Positions 38,338-54,939 of a stretch of DNA of 64,000 nt are shown in pieces (the stretch's first letter is position 1; every line of letters starts with the position of its first letter). A model generated the notes under the pieces. That model saw nothing but the letters and a program-made list of their open reading frames with translations, was not told the DNA's origin and made no database searches. Origin of the DNA: Antilocapra americana (Eukaryota > Chordata > Mammalia > Artiodactyla > Antilocapridae); the NCBI GenBank assembly GCA_007570785.1, contig ML661885.1:13672915-13736914 (forward strand), read 5' to 3'. A program made the translations under genes and the position numbers.

Positions 38338-38814
38338 AGGAGCTGGATGTAGTTCTGATGCCAATTAAGAAATAATCTGGTTTACCAGGAGAGAATGTAC
38401 ACACATGAGAAATAAATCATAGCTGAATTACTGGATGAATGACTTAAAGTAAAAAAAAAAAAAAATCCACAACTTATGGTGGGGCTAATCAGGTTATTTT
38501 TATTGATTAGATATGTGACACTCAACTGCTCTAATTCTCTCCAACAGACCCTCTTACAACACCATGAAAATAATACCCAAGTAGAGAATAAGAGTAAGAA
38601 CTTCACCATTCCAAAGATTAATTGTGATTGTGGAAAAAAAAACCCAATGAATCCCAAACATGAGACAGCTGCCAAGACGTGGTACAAAGAGGGAAGAAGG
38701 AGAATAAAGCCAGGACAGATCTGGCCAAGTCAGGCCTCACGCAGTGCTGGCGAAAAGCCTACAGAGCTAAATCCAATCAAAAGATCTATCTAGATTTCAT
38801 TCGTAACCTCTCCT
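38338..38814. other. Intron DNA, no recognised element
   Basis: Contains an A run at 38451-38465. A frame at 38476-38793 looks fortuitous. Confidence 0.4.
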
Positions 38815-39020
38815 CTCTCTCTCCTTCCTAGTGTCACAGCCGTCCTCCTAGCCCTTGATTATTTCCTACCTGGAGGGCTGCAATCATCTCTTCTGCTGTC
38901 AGACCCATCTCCCAAATTGTACATGTCCATCATGTCACCCTACTGTTTCAATACTGTTCATGGCTTCCCCATGCCTACAGCCCAAAACCTAAATGTTTAA
39001 AGGTTTTAATGTCTTGATCT
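38815..39020 (+). mobile_element. L2 LINE fragment
   Basis: 'ttatttcctacctggagggc' with 'tgcaatcatctcttctgctg' and the later 'cctacagcccaaaacctaaa' follow the L2 3' half in order. Confidence 0.5.
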
Positions 39021-39729
39021 TGAAGGGGCAGATGCAGGGGAAATGAGATTACTTTTCCAAACTTTTTATTGGGTGCATCCCCTTTTTGCAGGCAATGAAC
39101 CCATCAGAAGATAGATGAAATTCCTGAGAAAAGTTTGTGAACCTCTGGTCCGGAGGTTCCAAAAGAGAGATCATTCTGTTTAAGTAACTAAATCCTCTAT
39201 AGTCCAAGGAGGACAGTAGATGTCTAGCTGCTTTGATACTATGCTGAGAATCCAGCATCTACAACCATCATGGAAAGTGGTCATCCCTCATTAAGAGTCT
39301 GGACTTTATTGTCATGCCCTGAAACAGACATAGCACTTGAAAAAGCAGCAGTCTTTACTGGCTACCTGGAATGTTCTGATGAATGGGGTAAACTACTGTC
39401 AAGTTTTTCTTCCCTCAATATGCTGAATGATCACAGTAATACACTCACTAGGGAGGTTTAGTTGATCTAAACTCATTGTGACAACTGGGAACATTCTATA
39501 AGCCTGGCACATTAGAAAACAAAAGCTTAGACAGCGGTTACAAGATCGATCAGTGATATATGCTGTATTTATTATTAGGTTGTTGCTATTAGTAAGACAT
39601 AGTGCTGGACTCCTCAAATGCATGACACAACTTAAAGCTTTTTTTTTTTTAATAACTCCTAGCTTTACTGAGATATCCCTGATGCAAGTGAATTCTTAAA
39701 GCAATTATATGCAGTCAGATTTATGAATA
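39021..39729. other. Intron DNA with a trace of L1 3' UTR
   Basis: Mostly unassigned. A T run at 39638-39649, followed by 'ctagctttactgagatatcc', looks like the reverse of an old L1 3' end, about 55 bp long. Confidence 0.4.
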
Positions 39730-39845
39730 TGGAAACCAGGCTCAGCATGGATAAACAGTTTGGCCGAGGTCAGTGAACTGAAAATCAGAGCTTGGATTTG
39801 AGTATAGCTCTATTTGAATTCAAATCTGATGCTCCTTCTATTACA
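39730..39845 (-). mobile_element. MIR fragment
   Basis: 'aaaccaggctcagcatgg', 'ggccgaggtcagtgaactga' and 'agagcttggatttgagtat' follow the reverse MIR order. Confidence 0.55.
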
Positions 39846-40019
39846 TCATAAAGTCTATCACATATTGGCACTTCAAAAATTTAAAGACAGTATTATATAT
39901 TACCTACTGGCCACTATGTCAGATACAAGGTTTTATTTGTTGTTGACAGTCAACGTTCAGCTACATTAAAAAGCAGCTAATATGTATCTTATGCCACACA
40001 TGGTACTGTTTTTCACATC

Positions 40020-40130
40020 TGATCTCTAACCTCTTTTAAATTTCAGTTTCCTCATCTGTAAATGGGTTTAGCAACTGCAGTTTCAGAGCACTAGAGTTGA
40101 GTTAAATGAGTCCTGGGCACAGGGGAGATT
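40020..40130 (+). mobile_element. MIR fragment
   Basis: 'tttcagtttcctcatctgta' and 'aatgggtttagcaactgcag' are the central MIR motif in forward orientation. The rest is decayed. Confidence 0.5.
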
Positions 40131-40151
40131 CTTCAAAAGTAGGACCTACAA

Positions 40152-40492
40152 TTGATGCTTTCAAGCTGTGGTACTGAAGACTCTTGAGAGTCCCTTGGAC
40201 AGCAAGGAGAGCAAACCAGTCCATCCTAAAGGAAATCAATCCTGAATATTCATTGGAAGGACTGGTGCTGAAGCTGAGCCACCTGATGCAAAGAGCTGAC
40301 TCACTGGAAAAGACCATGATGCTAGGAAACATTGATGGCAGGAGGAGAAGGGGAAGAAAGAGGAAGAGATTGTTGGATGGCATCACTGACTCAATGGACA
40401 TTAGTTTGAGCAAATTCTGGGAGATGGTGAAGGACATGGATGCCTGACATGCTACAGTTCATGAAGTCACAGAGAGTCAAAAATGACATAAC
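40152..40492 (+). mobile_element. BovB 3' end fragment
   Basis: From 'attgatgctttcaagctgtg' to 'tgacataacagaacaacaa', with a 24-bp gap after 'ctggtgctgaagctga' relative to other copies here. Confidence 0.9.
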
Positions 40493-40809
40493 AGAACAAC
40501 AATTAAAATGCTAAGCTTCATGCTGTCTTAAGTGTTCACATTAAGGTTTTTGTGTAAAATGAGGAGTGAGGCTCAAGATTCTGAAGACCTATTCTAGCCC
40601 AAATCTGTATGAGACACAGGTGTTAAAGCAAAAATAATAAGAAAGTATTAAAACAACCAAGATACTGGATATCTTGAGAAGTCCTCCCCCAAGAAGGGAC
40701 TCATGCTTGGGACATCAGCACAATGCTTACATTAAATATAAATCTGGAGTCTGTGCGTTGATGTCAACAACTAGACTATTAATCTTGTCTACTTTAGATG
40801 CTTACTCCT
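40493..40809. other. Intron DNA, no recognised element
   Basis: A 317-bp spacer between two forward BovB copies. Nothing recognised. Confidence 0.4.
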
Positions 40810-41320
40810 TACCAACCTAGATAGCATATTTAAAAGCAGAGACATTACTTTGCCAACAAAGGTCCATCTAATCAAGGCTATGGTTTTTCCAGTAGTCATG
40901 TATGGATGTGAGAGTTGGACAGTGAAGAAAGCTGAGTGCTAAAGAATTGATGCTTTTGAACTGTGGTCTTGGAGAAGATTCTTGAGAGTCCCTTGGACTG
41001 CAAGAAGATCCAGCCAGTCCATCCTAAAGGAGATCAGCGCTTGTTGTTCATTGGAAGGACTGATGTTCAAGCTGAAACTCCAGTACTTTGGCCACTTCAT
41101 GAGAAGAGTTGACTCATTGTAAAAGATCCTAATGCTGGGAAGGATTGGGGGCAGGAGGAGAAGGGGATGACAGAAGATGAGATGGCTGGATGGCATCATC
41201 AACTTGATGCACATGTGTTTGGGTAGACTCCGGGAGTTGGTGATGGACAGGGAGGCCTGACGTGCTGTGGTTCATGGGGTCACAAAGAGTCGGGCATTAC
41301 TGAGAGACTCAACTGAACTT
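40810..41320 (+). mobile_element. BovB 3' end fragment
   Basis: From 'taccaacctagatagcatat' through 'gtatggatgtgagagttgga' and 'gatgcttttgaactgtggtc' to 'gagactcaactgaact'. About 510 bp, including the last codons of ORF2. Confidence 0.92.
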
Positions 41321-41970
41321 TAAAGACACCATTCAATGAAAAAAAGCAAGACTCGTTTTCTTCGGTAAAATTGGGTAATTCGGATTTGGTTTGAAAGCAA
41401 CTTTAAAAGATGCTAGGACAGATATTAGGAACAACAACCTAATTTACATTAACACCCATAGACTTCATTTTCCTTTTAATATGCTGTTTCTTTTCTCTTC
41501 CCTAAAACCTGAACTGTACCTAGTACTTTCTTTTTGTTCCCATCACCTTTGTTATAAAACAGCACTTCCTTATAACACCCAGCAGGCCTGCTTCCCACAG
41601 CTAGGATTACATGGAAGGTGAGACATTCTCAAACTTTTTTGGGTACATATTGCTGTAACATGCCCTAATTTTGCACTATATCAACCAGATCCTGTATCCC
41701 TTTACTGAATGGCCTACTCATCGAGCAGCCTAAGCTACTGTGACTAAGCTACTTCTCAAGTATCTGGTTCCCATAGAGACCGAACAGCAATCACATTGTC
41801 AGGCATTCACCGCTTTATATGCCTGCAGAGTAAGGCTCAGCCACACGGCCCCTTGACAAAGCCCAGTAACATCTCTGAACCTGGGCTCTAAGAGAGGTGG
41901 CTGGCCCCTGAACTGTCCTGAGACTTCCCTCCTGCATCCCGGGTAGAAAAGAGGGATGCAAAGTAATGAT
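41321..41970. other. Intron DNA, no recognised element
   Basis: Moderately GC-rich toward 41,850-41,950. 'aaacttttttgggtacatat' near 41631 is not assignable. No exon is seen. Confidence 0.4.
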
Positions 41971-42560
41971 CAAAAGCATCAATTCTTCAGTGCTCAGCTT
42001 TCTTTATAGTCCAGTTCTCACATCCATACATGACCACTGGAAAAACCATAGCTTTGACTAGATGGACCTTCGTTGGCAAAGTAATGTCTCTGCTTTTTAA
42101 TATGCTATCTAGGTTGGTCATAGCTTTTCTTCCAAGGAGCAAGCATCTTAATTTCAAGGCTGCAGTCACCATATGCATTGATTTTTGAGTCCCCCAAAAT
42201 GTGGTGTTGGAGTAGACTCTTGAGAGTCCCTTGGACTGCAAGGAGATCCAACCAGTCAATCCTAAAGGAAATCCGTCCTGAATAATTCACTGGAAGGACT
42301 GATGCTGAAGCTGGAACTCCAAAACTTTGGCCACTTGATACGAAGAACTGGGTTACTGGAAAAGACCTTGATGCTGGGAAAGATTGAAGGTGGGAGGAGA
42401 AGGGGATGACAGAGAATGAGATGGTTGGATGGCGTCACTGACTCAATGAACATGAGTTTGAGTAAGCTCCGGGAGTTGGTGATGGACAGGGAAGCCTGGC
42501 GTGCTGCAGTCCATGGGGTTGCAAAGAGTTGGACATGACTGACAGACAGAGCTGAACTAA
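41971..42560 (+). mobile_element. BovB with 5' inversion (twin-primed), second case
   Basis: 41971-42205 is reverse BovB ('tcaaaagcatcaattcttca' to 'gactgcagtcaccatatgca' region). From about 42206 ('atgtggtgttggagtagact') the 3' end runs forward to 'gagctgaactaaactgaa'. The inverted part stops at the BovB position where the forward part begins, so almost nothing is lost at the switch. Confidence 0.88.
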
Positions 42561-42829
42561 ACTGAAGTCCTGATCAGTGTGGTTATTATTACTGTTTGGG
42601 AGGTCCTTGCTTAACCACAAATTCTTACAAGACACAAGTATAAGATCTTAGAGCAATTCTGCCAGATTCTAAAGTTCTCCAATAAAGAGATCATACAGCA
42701 AGCTTTCTTGCATGATTTAGGCTACAAGTCAACATCCTCAGCAAGGAGTCCTCAAAAGTCCCACCAATGGGAGGATAGGTTAACTGACAGAACCCAGCTC
42801 AAAGAAGGTGTTTAGGGAGGAATTGAGCT

Positions 42830-43640
42830 AAATGTGATTGAGGACCTTCTCATCCTGAGCTGTGCACTGCTCATTCTAAATCTGATATCTGTCCCGACCA
42901 CTCTCCACCATCTCCTGTGGTCCCCTCCTAAGTGTCACCTTGCCTGGTCTGAGCAGATGTCTCGAGGGCATTTCAAACTTCAGCAACATGGAATTTTCCA
43001 TTTTTCCCTCCAAATTAGTGCTTCCCCATCTCAACAAATTTATGAAAATTCTTCCAGTTGCTTAAGACAAAACCCTGGTAATGATCTGATCTCCTATTGC
43101 TTATTGCCCACTAGCACAGTCCAATTAAATCCTAATTCTCTATCTGCAATAGAATCCATAATCCAATCATTTCTCCATCTTCACTGCCAGTGCATCTGAT
43201 CACTCTGAAACCTCCTCTCTGTTCCTCATCCTCTCTCTCCCTACCACTAATTCTCTAGACACAGCCAAAGGAATCTAAAACTCTGTATCAGATCTCATGT
43301 CTCCCCTTGAAGATGTCCAGTGATTTCTTACAGCATGTGAAATGAGATCAATTCTGTTAACTATGGTTGGGAGGTGCTTCATACCTGCCCTCCTCCCAGC
43401 ACATATCTCTCTTGACCCTGCATCTCTTTCACTAAGCTTGGCAACACAGTCCTCTTTGTCTCTCAAACATTAAACCCTTTCCTGCCTCTGTGCTTGCTGT
43501 TTCCTCTGCTTATAACACTCATTCTTCTGATGGGCACATTATCCACTGAACTCTTTAGGTCATTCTGCCCTCAAGCTCAAGGGATCACGCTCAGGAACAC
43601 CTCCCCCAACCTGACTTTCTGAAGTTACTCTCTCTTCAAC
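42830..43640 (+). mobile_element. L2 LINE remnant
   Basis: 'ggcatttcaaacttcagcaa', 'ccttgaagatgtccagtgat' and 'cctctgtgcttgctgtttcc' with 'aggaacacctcccccaacct' keep the L2 order. Coding capacity is lost. Confidence 0.6.
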
Positions 43641-44409
43641 AGCCATCAACTCATAAAAGGATAACCCTTCATTTAAACATCTCAAATCATCCATATTTGA
43701 AAGAATACATACATTTGGCTTTGGGAAATTACAGAAGATAAAAATTTTTATCACATATCCTAGTATGAAAAAAACTAAACAAAATACTATGGGTTGAAGT
43801 CTTAAAAGTACTAATAGTCGACACTGATAAAAATAAAATTCATGATATTTATAAGATTTGGCTTAGATATAGTCAAGAATCCAAGTGAAAAATTCTAAGC
43901 TGCCATTGGCTTCTATATTAGGCATGAATTCTATGCGTAAACTAGTAATTTATGGTCAGAGATTGACACAAGGCCAGAAGGTCAGGGGATATTCACCACC
44001 TCTGAGCAGGCCCCTTTCAAAGGCTAAGAGCACACAGATCAAGACAACTCTCCTTAATCAATTTGGCCTCTAGTGACAAAGCTTTTAAAGACTTGAGACT
44101 TTCTGGATGGTTTTAAATGTTGATTTCCTAAGTGTTTCCTTTTCAACACTTTTCTATGAATTTCAGGGGCCAGCTCTCTTCCTCCAGGAGTTAGTTGTAG
44201 GGACATTAAAATGGTTCAGTTAAGATCTTCAAGATTCTTCCTACTTATTATACTTTTGATACTTCAGGCTTTTAAAGGAGCAGTTTTTATAGAAATAGGG
44301 ATAGTAATAATATCAATCAAAGAAATAATAAATAAAAATAACACAACTAATATTTACGGAATCCTTAATATGTCCTAGCCACAAAGTAAAGACTTTGAAT
44401 GACTGACTC
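43641..44409. other. Intron DNA, no recognised element
   Basis: AT-rich. No exon or repeat is recognised. Confidence 0.4.
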
Positions 44410-44835
44410 TATGACTTCTGCACCGCAAACCATAAACAAACAAACAAAAAAAGATGTCCCTCAGAATGGGAGAAAATACTTGCAAATGAAGCAACTGACA
44501 AAGGATTAATCTCCAAAACATACAAACATCTCATGCAACTAAATATCAAAACAACAAACAATTCAATAAAAAAAATGAGATCTAAATAGACATTTCTCCA
44601 AAGAAAGCAAACAGCCAAGAGGCACATGAAAAGATGGTCAACATCACTATTAAAGAAATGCACATCAAAACTACAATGAGGTATCACCTCACACCAGTCA
44701 GAAAGGTCATCATCAAAAATATCTACAAACTATAAATGCTGGAGAGGGTATGGAGAGAAGAGAAAACCTCTTCCACTGCTGGGAATGTAAATTGATACAA
44801 CCACTATGGAGGTTCCTTAGAAAACCAAAAATAGC
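44410..44835 (+). mobile_element. L1 ORF2 fragment
   Basis: 'cagaatgggagaaaatactt', 'tagacatttctccaaagaaa', 'cacatcaaaactacaatgag' and 'gaggttccttagaaaacc' are consecutive L1 ORF2 C-terminal codons. The same stretch occurs in the L1 at 19605-20000. It is truncated at both ends, without a 3' UTR. Confidence 0.85.
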
Positions 44836-49574
<4,739 letters not shown>

Positions 49575-49780
49575 TGAACTGAAGTTGCTCAGTCGTGTCC
49601 GACTCTGCAACCCCATGGACTATAGCCCACCAGGCTGCTCGGTCCATGGGATTTTTCAGGCATGAATACTGGAGTAGGTTGCCATTTCCTTCTCCAGGGG
49701 ATCTTCCCGACCCAGGATTGAACCCAGGTCTCCGGCATCGTAGGCTGACGCTTTTACTGTCTGAGCTACCAGGGAAGCCC
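49575..49780 (-). mobile_element. Bov-tA SINE
   Basis: A reverse copy from 'gaagttgctcagtcgtgtcc' to 'ctgagctaccagggaagccc'. 'gtctctggca' before and 'gtttctggca' after it suggest a 10-bp target duplication with one mismatch. Confidence 0.9.
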
Positions 49781-50589
49781 TGTTTCTGGCACAGCTGACA
49801 TCTAATTTGCCCTGGATGTCAAGTACTTGTCGTAAAGTATATCTTGAATGGCGATGAGCTCTCTAGCTCTGGAAGTTTATCTCTGTGAAGAAGCTGAAGA
49901 CACCAAGTAATGTGTCTTATCACGTGTTTTACACCTCAACTTCCAGAAAGAGATCATTTTGTCCTCAAAGTAATTTATCTAGGTTTTCTGAATCCAGATT
50001 TCCTCCAGTTGACTGCCTATTCCTTTACTTCTTGGTGTTTATGTCTTTATCCTTTTTTAAAAAACTCAGTTAAATCTTTAAAAATACATTTTGTCTCAAT
50101 TTGTTTGAAAATAGAAAAGCTAGAATGAAATCAATTACTTACTTCTGTAAACCTCCCTCCAAAGAAAACAAACTGAAAGATCAAAGTTTACAAAAACATT
50201 TTTATATCATGTTATGTAGTTTTTCCAGGTGAAGAAATAAGCCCTAAGAGATGGACAATCTGACATTTTAAAATACTGAAACACATACACATACCCCTCC
50301 GTATAGGCCTCAACTTATTAGAAGGAATATGAAATTTGAATAATGTAAGCTATTTTTTTTAAAATTCTTCCTCTGTTTTACAAGGCAGTATGAAATGCTT
50401 CTAACTCTCATAACCAGTTTTCCTGTCTCTTAGTTCTCCTTCCTCCTACTGAGGCAAAACAACGGAACAAATAATTTAATCTTCTAAGCCATCATCTTAT
50501 GTTTCATTAAAATCCTCTCTAAATTGTTCCACTTTACCCCCACTGAGATAACGGATGTGAAAACATTCAGAAGAGCATTCATTTCATTT
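49781..50589. other. Intron DNA, no recognised element
   Basis: No exon or repeat is recognised. Two overlapping short frames at 49885-50128 have no similarity that I know. Confidence 0.4.
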
Positions 50590-50922
50590 AACCAACACTG
50601 AATGTTCACACTCTTCAAGCACTGTGCTAGGAGCCTGAAGTCTAATGATGTACCAACCAGGCATGGTTCCTGCCTTCTTGAAGCTTATCATTCAGAGGAG
50701 GGCATTGATTCATGAATAAAAATGAGAGATTACAAAACAATATGGAAAAGGTAATGAAATGGGAAAAGCAGACTGCTGGGTGACCACAGAGGAACTCCAT
50801 GTAATTCAGATATGCAGGGTTACAGAAGTTTTCTGATGATGGAAGTCAAATTTGCCAATGAAGGGGGCATATAACAGCTCCAGTCACAGATCATGTGTGA
50901 AGGTGCAGAAAGAGAGAGCATG

Positions 50923-51260
50923 TTGGGACTTCCCTAGTGGTGCAGTGATTGAGAATCTGCTTGCCAATGCAGGAGACATGAGTTCCATCCCTGGTCCGGG
51001 AAGCTCCCATATGCTGTGGGGCAACTAAGCCCACGTACCACAACTGTTGAATCTGTGCTCTAGGGCCCAGGAGCCACAACTACTAAGTTCATGTGCTAAA
51101 ACTACTGAGCTCATGAGCTAGAGCCCGTGCTCCACAAAAAGGGAAGCCACCATAATGAGAGGTACACACACTGCAACTAGAGAATAGCCCCCACTCTGCA
51201 CAACTAGAGAAAAGCCTGCACAGCAATGAAGATCCAGCATAGTCATAAATAAAATTATTT
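50923..51260 (+). mobile_element. CHR-type SINE, long form
   Basis: Starts 'tgggacttccctagtggtgc' with a tRNA-like head. It continues with the repeated 'ccacaactactaagttcatg' and 'gagctagagcccgtgctcca' modules and ends 'gtcataaataaaattattta'. It is inserted into the reverse L2. Confidence 0.85.
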
Positions 51261-51825
51261 AAAACACAGAGAGAGAACATATTGAAGAACTGAAAAATAA
51301 TCAGTGCGACCTGACTCTATAGAACACAGAAATAAGACTGGAGTGGCAGGCAAAGAATTCAACAAGGAGGTGATGTCATCAAGCTTTGATTTTTTTAGAT
51401 CGATGACTCTAGCTCTAGTGTACTGAGGGTCCTGGAGACAAAAGAAGACTGAGAAAGGGAGAGATATTCTCACAAGAGGATAATTCAGTCATCCAGGTGA
51501 TGGATGCTGGTGGCCCAGACGCAAGTAGTGGGGATAAAGGAGAGTTAAAGATTCAAAGAGGTATTTGGTAGTGAAATCAATTACTAATGGGGTAAAAAAA
51601 GGAGGTGAGGATGATGCTCACACTAGTGGTTGGCAGTCTGCAGTATGAGCATGGGGCTTAGGAAGGAGGGATGGAGAGAAAAGTGTAGGTGACAATTTGG
51701 GTCCAGCTTTAGACATATTGAAGAATCTGTGGCATTTGAGTAAGACATCTGATAGGCTGATGGCTCCAAAACTCAGAAAAGAGCTGGGTTTGGGTTTAGA
51801 TTTGGAAATTGACACCACATGTAGT

Positions 51826-52041
51826 GGTACAGAGGTAAAGAATCTTCTTGCCAATGCAGAAGACATAAGATACATAAGAGATGCTAGTTCAATCCCTGGG
51901 TCAGGAAGATCCCCTTGAGGAGAGCATGGCAATCCATTCCAGTATTCTTGCCTGGAGAATTCCATGAAGAGAGGATCCTGGAGGGCTATGGTCAATGTGG
52001 TCTCAAAGAGTTGGATATGACTGAAGAATTTCAGCATGCAC
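51826..52041 (+). mobile_element. Bov-tA SINE with target duplication
   Basis: Forward copy with 'ggtacagaggtaaagaatct' and 'cagtattcttgcctggagaa', ending at 'cagcatgcac'. 'acatgtagt' flanks it at 51817-51825 and 52042-52050. It lies in the reverse L2. Confidence 0.9.
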
Positions 52042-52359
52042 ACATGTAGTAGAACAAATAGATGTCATTAAAAACATGCAGTGTGTATAGAAGAAATGGG
52101 CACAGAATGATGGATGGGGTGTGAAAAGGAATACCAAGGTTGTGCATTATAGATGAAAGAAAGAGGGATCAGTAACTTTAGATCACCCAAGAGATAAGGA
52201 AAAAGGAAGATTGAATTCAAAAGTACTTTAGAGCCAAAGAAGTCTTTGGTATACATGGTGAAAGCATAGGTTTGATAAGCATTTAGAAGGTAGATTGGTG
52301 GATAAAGATGAGAGAGTAGAAAGTAAAAGAGCAAGCAGGGGGCAAAGCTCCTAAAATAT

Positions 52360-53760
52360 TACCAATGACCCTAAAATGGCCAAATCCAATAATCTTCATT
52401 CTTCAATCTTATCTGACCTCTCTGTGGCTGTGCTGGCCACCTGCTCATTTAAACCATGAACGCATTAGAATAACTGGACTTGCCGTTCTTCTGTTCTTCA
52501 CTCTACCACTCACACTGTACCTTCTATCTCTTGGGCTACCATTTCCCTCTACCTAAAGTTTAAATGTTCTTGATATCAGTGATACTAAATGTGATCTGCA
52601 ACAAAAAAGAAAAGAAAAAGCAGTTTGCAAAATCAGGATGTTAAGCAATGCAAGGCAATGCAATGTCTTGCTAAGATGTTTTAAAGTCAGCTCAAGTAAA
52701 TAGCAAGCTTATTTACATGCAAAATTACATGCTGAAGCAAACCCCATCTCTCACCATGGACCAGTGATAAACAACTGGTGCACAGCCCCTGAGTAGACTA
52801 TATTCTGAGAAGCAGTGCACTATAGTTTTCCTCCCTAGCCCTCTTGCCTCACTATAGACTCTAAGTGGTTTGTAGCATCTGTAAGAAGGATTTCAGTGAT
52901 AACTCAGGCTGATGATGCTAAAGCTTTACCTCATCTCTTGATCTGGCTATCCCACTGTTTGCCAGACCTCTTGATCTGAATATTCCATGAATACCACAAC
53001 TTAAGTTTTTCTAAACTGAATCCTCCATCTCTGTTCTTCAATATGATGAGTGGTACATCTATCCAGTTTTCCAAGCCAGAAATTATTTAGTAGCTCCATC
53101 AGATCAAGACTGAGTTCTGTGGCTTTTCTCTCCTAAATACTTTTGCTCCAAGATTAGGCCTTCATTATCCTTTGTCTTCATTCTTGCAAATGGCTGTTCC
53201 CAAGCTTGCTACCTGCAACCCTTTACCTATCTTCTGCACCACCATGACAGCAAGCTTGAAAACCATTCAATGCTCCAAACCCTCCAGGGGGAGGGGGACA
53301 GGAAGAAGAGTCTAGATTCTAAGACTCTGACCTGTGGACTCAACTGCCACATTTCAAATCATGACCCCACTACTTATTAGACTCTGTTCAAGTTATTTTC
53401 CTTTTCTTGGACTCAGTTCCACCATATGTAAAATGGAAATCAGTGGCATAAAGTAAAACTACTGTGTAAAGGTACTTAGAACCATGCATGACACTAGCAG
53501 AAGAAAGTCCCACTGAGTCCCTTTCTGACACCTTATCTCTAACCACTCGGACTTCAGACACACCTAATTATCTCAGCTCTCCACAAATGCCAAGCTGTTT
53601 CATGATTCTGCACACAGTTTCCTTTTCTTAGAATGCCTTTTCTCCATACTTACTCCCCTCATCAGTCTGAGAAATTCCTAGTAACCTCTGAAGATCAATC
53701 TCAAGTATCTTTTTGGTGATTTTCCATCTAAATCTTGGTTCCTATTCTGTATTTACTTTT
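52360..53760 (+). mobile_element. L2 LINE remnant (forward)
   Basis: 'ggccaaatccaataatcttc' starts an L2 ORF2 stretch that continues with 'tgatgagtggtacatctatc' and 'ggccttcattatcctttgtc'. The 3' half ('cttagaatgccttttctcca') follows after a MIR. Its 5' side abuts the 5' side of the reverse L2. Confidence 0.6.
53315..53510 (+). mobile_element. MIR fragment
   Basis: 'ctgttcaagttattttcctt', 'ggactcagttccaccatatg' and 'taaaatggaaatcagtggca' follow forward MIR. It lies inside the L2. Confidence 0.55.
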
Positions 53761-53815
53761 ATCTCTATTATAGGGTTACATAATTTTTGTAATCACTTAT
53801 ATTCATTGTGTGTTT

Positions 53816-54176
53816 ATGAACTGTGGTGCTGGAGAAGATTCTAGAGAGTCCCTTGCACTGCAAGGAGATCAAACCGGTCAATCCTAAAGGAAATAAACCC
53901 TGAATATTCATTAGAAGGACTGGTGCCAAAGCTGAAGCTCCAATACTTTGGCCACCTGAGTGAAGAGTTGACTCATTAGAAGAAACTCTGATGCTGGGAA
54001 AAATTGAGGGCAGGAGGGGAAGCGGGTGACAGAGGATGAGATCACTGGATGGCATCACTGACTCAAAGAACATGAGTTGGAACAAATTCCAGGAGATGGT
54101 GAAGGACAGGAAGCCTGGTGTGCTATAGTCCATGGGGTCGCAAAGAGTTGGACATGACTCAGCAACAGAACAATAA
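53816..54176 (+). mobile_element. BovB 3' end fragment
   Basis: From 'tgaactgtggtgctggagaa' to 'gacatgactcagcaacagaa'. Complete 3' end. Confidence 0.9.
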
Positions 54177-54751
54177 ATGTTCATTATAGAAAAACTTGTT
54201 TGATTTTAAGCAAATGTCCATAATTCCTGCTTCTGGAGAGCAGCCCTGGAGGTATTTGTTTTATATTCTGAAAGCACAGTAAGAGTGCAGAGCACAGAGT
54301 AGACAGTAAAAAAAAAAAAAAATCAATGATCAAAGAATGAGTGTTTCTCTAGTTTTTACTCTATTAAATCTATGAAGATTACCTAATTATATTTCTATTG
54401 GCAAGTTAAAATATTTACAAATGGGAAAGAGCTGGAATTATTTTTAAAGCTTATTTAAAAGTTAAATGTTTACATATTCAATCATAAAATATTAAAATCC
54501 ACACAAGATTATTAAAATTCTCCATCTGTAAATACTACCAAAGAGTTCCATAAACGCTTTATGAGTAAAAAGAAAAACAGAAAACTGGAACTCAGAAGAG
54601 TCCATCTAGTTCATCTGAGCTCATAACTCCTACCTGGACCTTGGGGAAGGGAATTCCATATATTTTAGTCTTCAGTCTCCTGGTTTGTCAAGTTGAGGAC
54701 ACGGCCCAGATTATGTAAAGTCTGATTATCTACAGATGTACAATATTTACC
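54177..54751. other. Intron DNA, no recognised element
   Basis: AT-rich with an A run at 54309-54322. Nothing else recognised. Confidence 0.4.
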
Positions 54752-54928
54752 AAATTGACTCAGATGGTAAAGAATCTGCCTGCAATGCAATGTGTTCAAA
54801 GAAGATCCCCTGGAGAAGGACATGGCTACCCACTCCAGTATTCTTGCCTGGAGAATCCCATGGACAGAGGAGCCTGGCGGGCTATAGTCCGTGGGGTCAG
54901 AAAGAGTTGGACATGACTGAGCAAATAA
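54752..54928 (+). mobile_element. Bov-tA SINE, shortened
   Basis: Forward copy from 'caaattgactcagatggtaa' to 'gttggacatgactgagcaaa'. Part of the B-box region of the tRNA-like head is missing. A short (CA)n follows at 54930-54939. Confidence 0.88.
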
Positions 54929-54939
54929 CACACACACAC

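Larger units (their letters stand above)
50590..52350 (-). mobile_element. Long L2 LINE remnant (reverse)
   Basis: Reverse L2 begins with its 3' end ('aagcactgtgctaggagcct', 'ggttcctgccttcttgaagc'). After the CHR SINE it continues through 'gatgactctagctctagtgt' and 'cagtcatccaggtgatggat' to 'ccagctttagacatattgaa'. It spans about 1.2 kb of L2 once the two inserted SINEs are removed. Confidence 0.65.
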
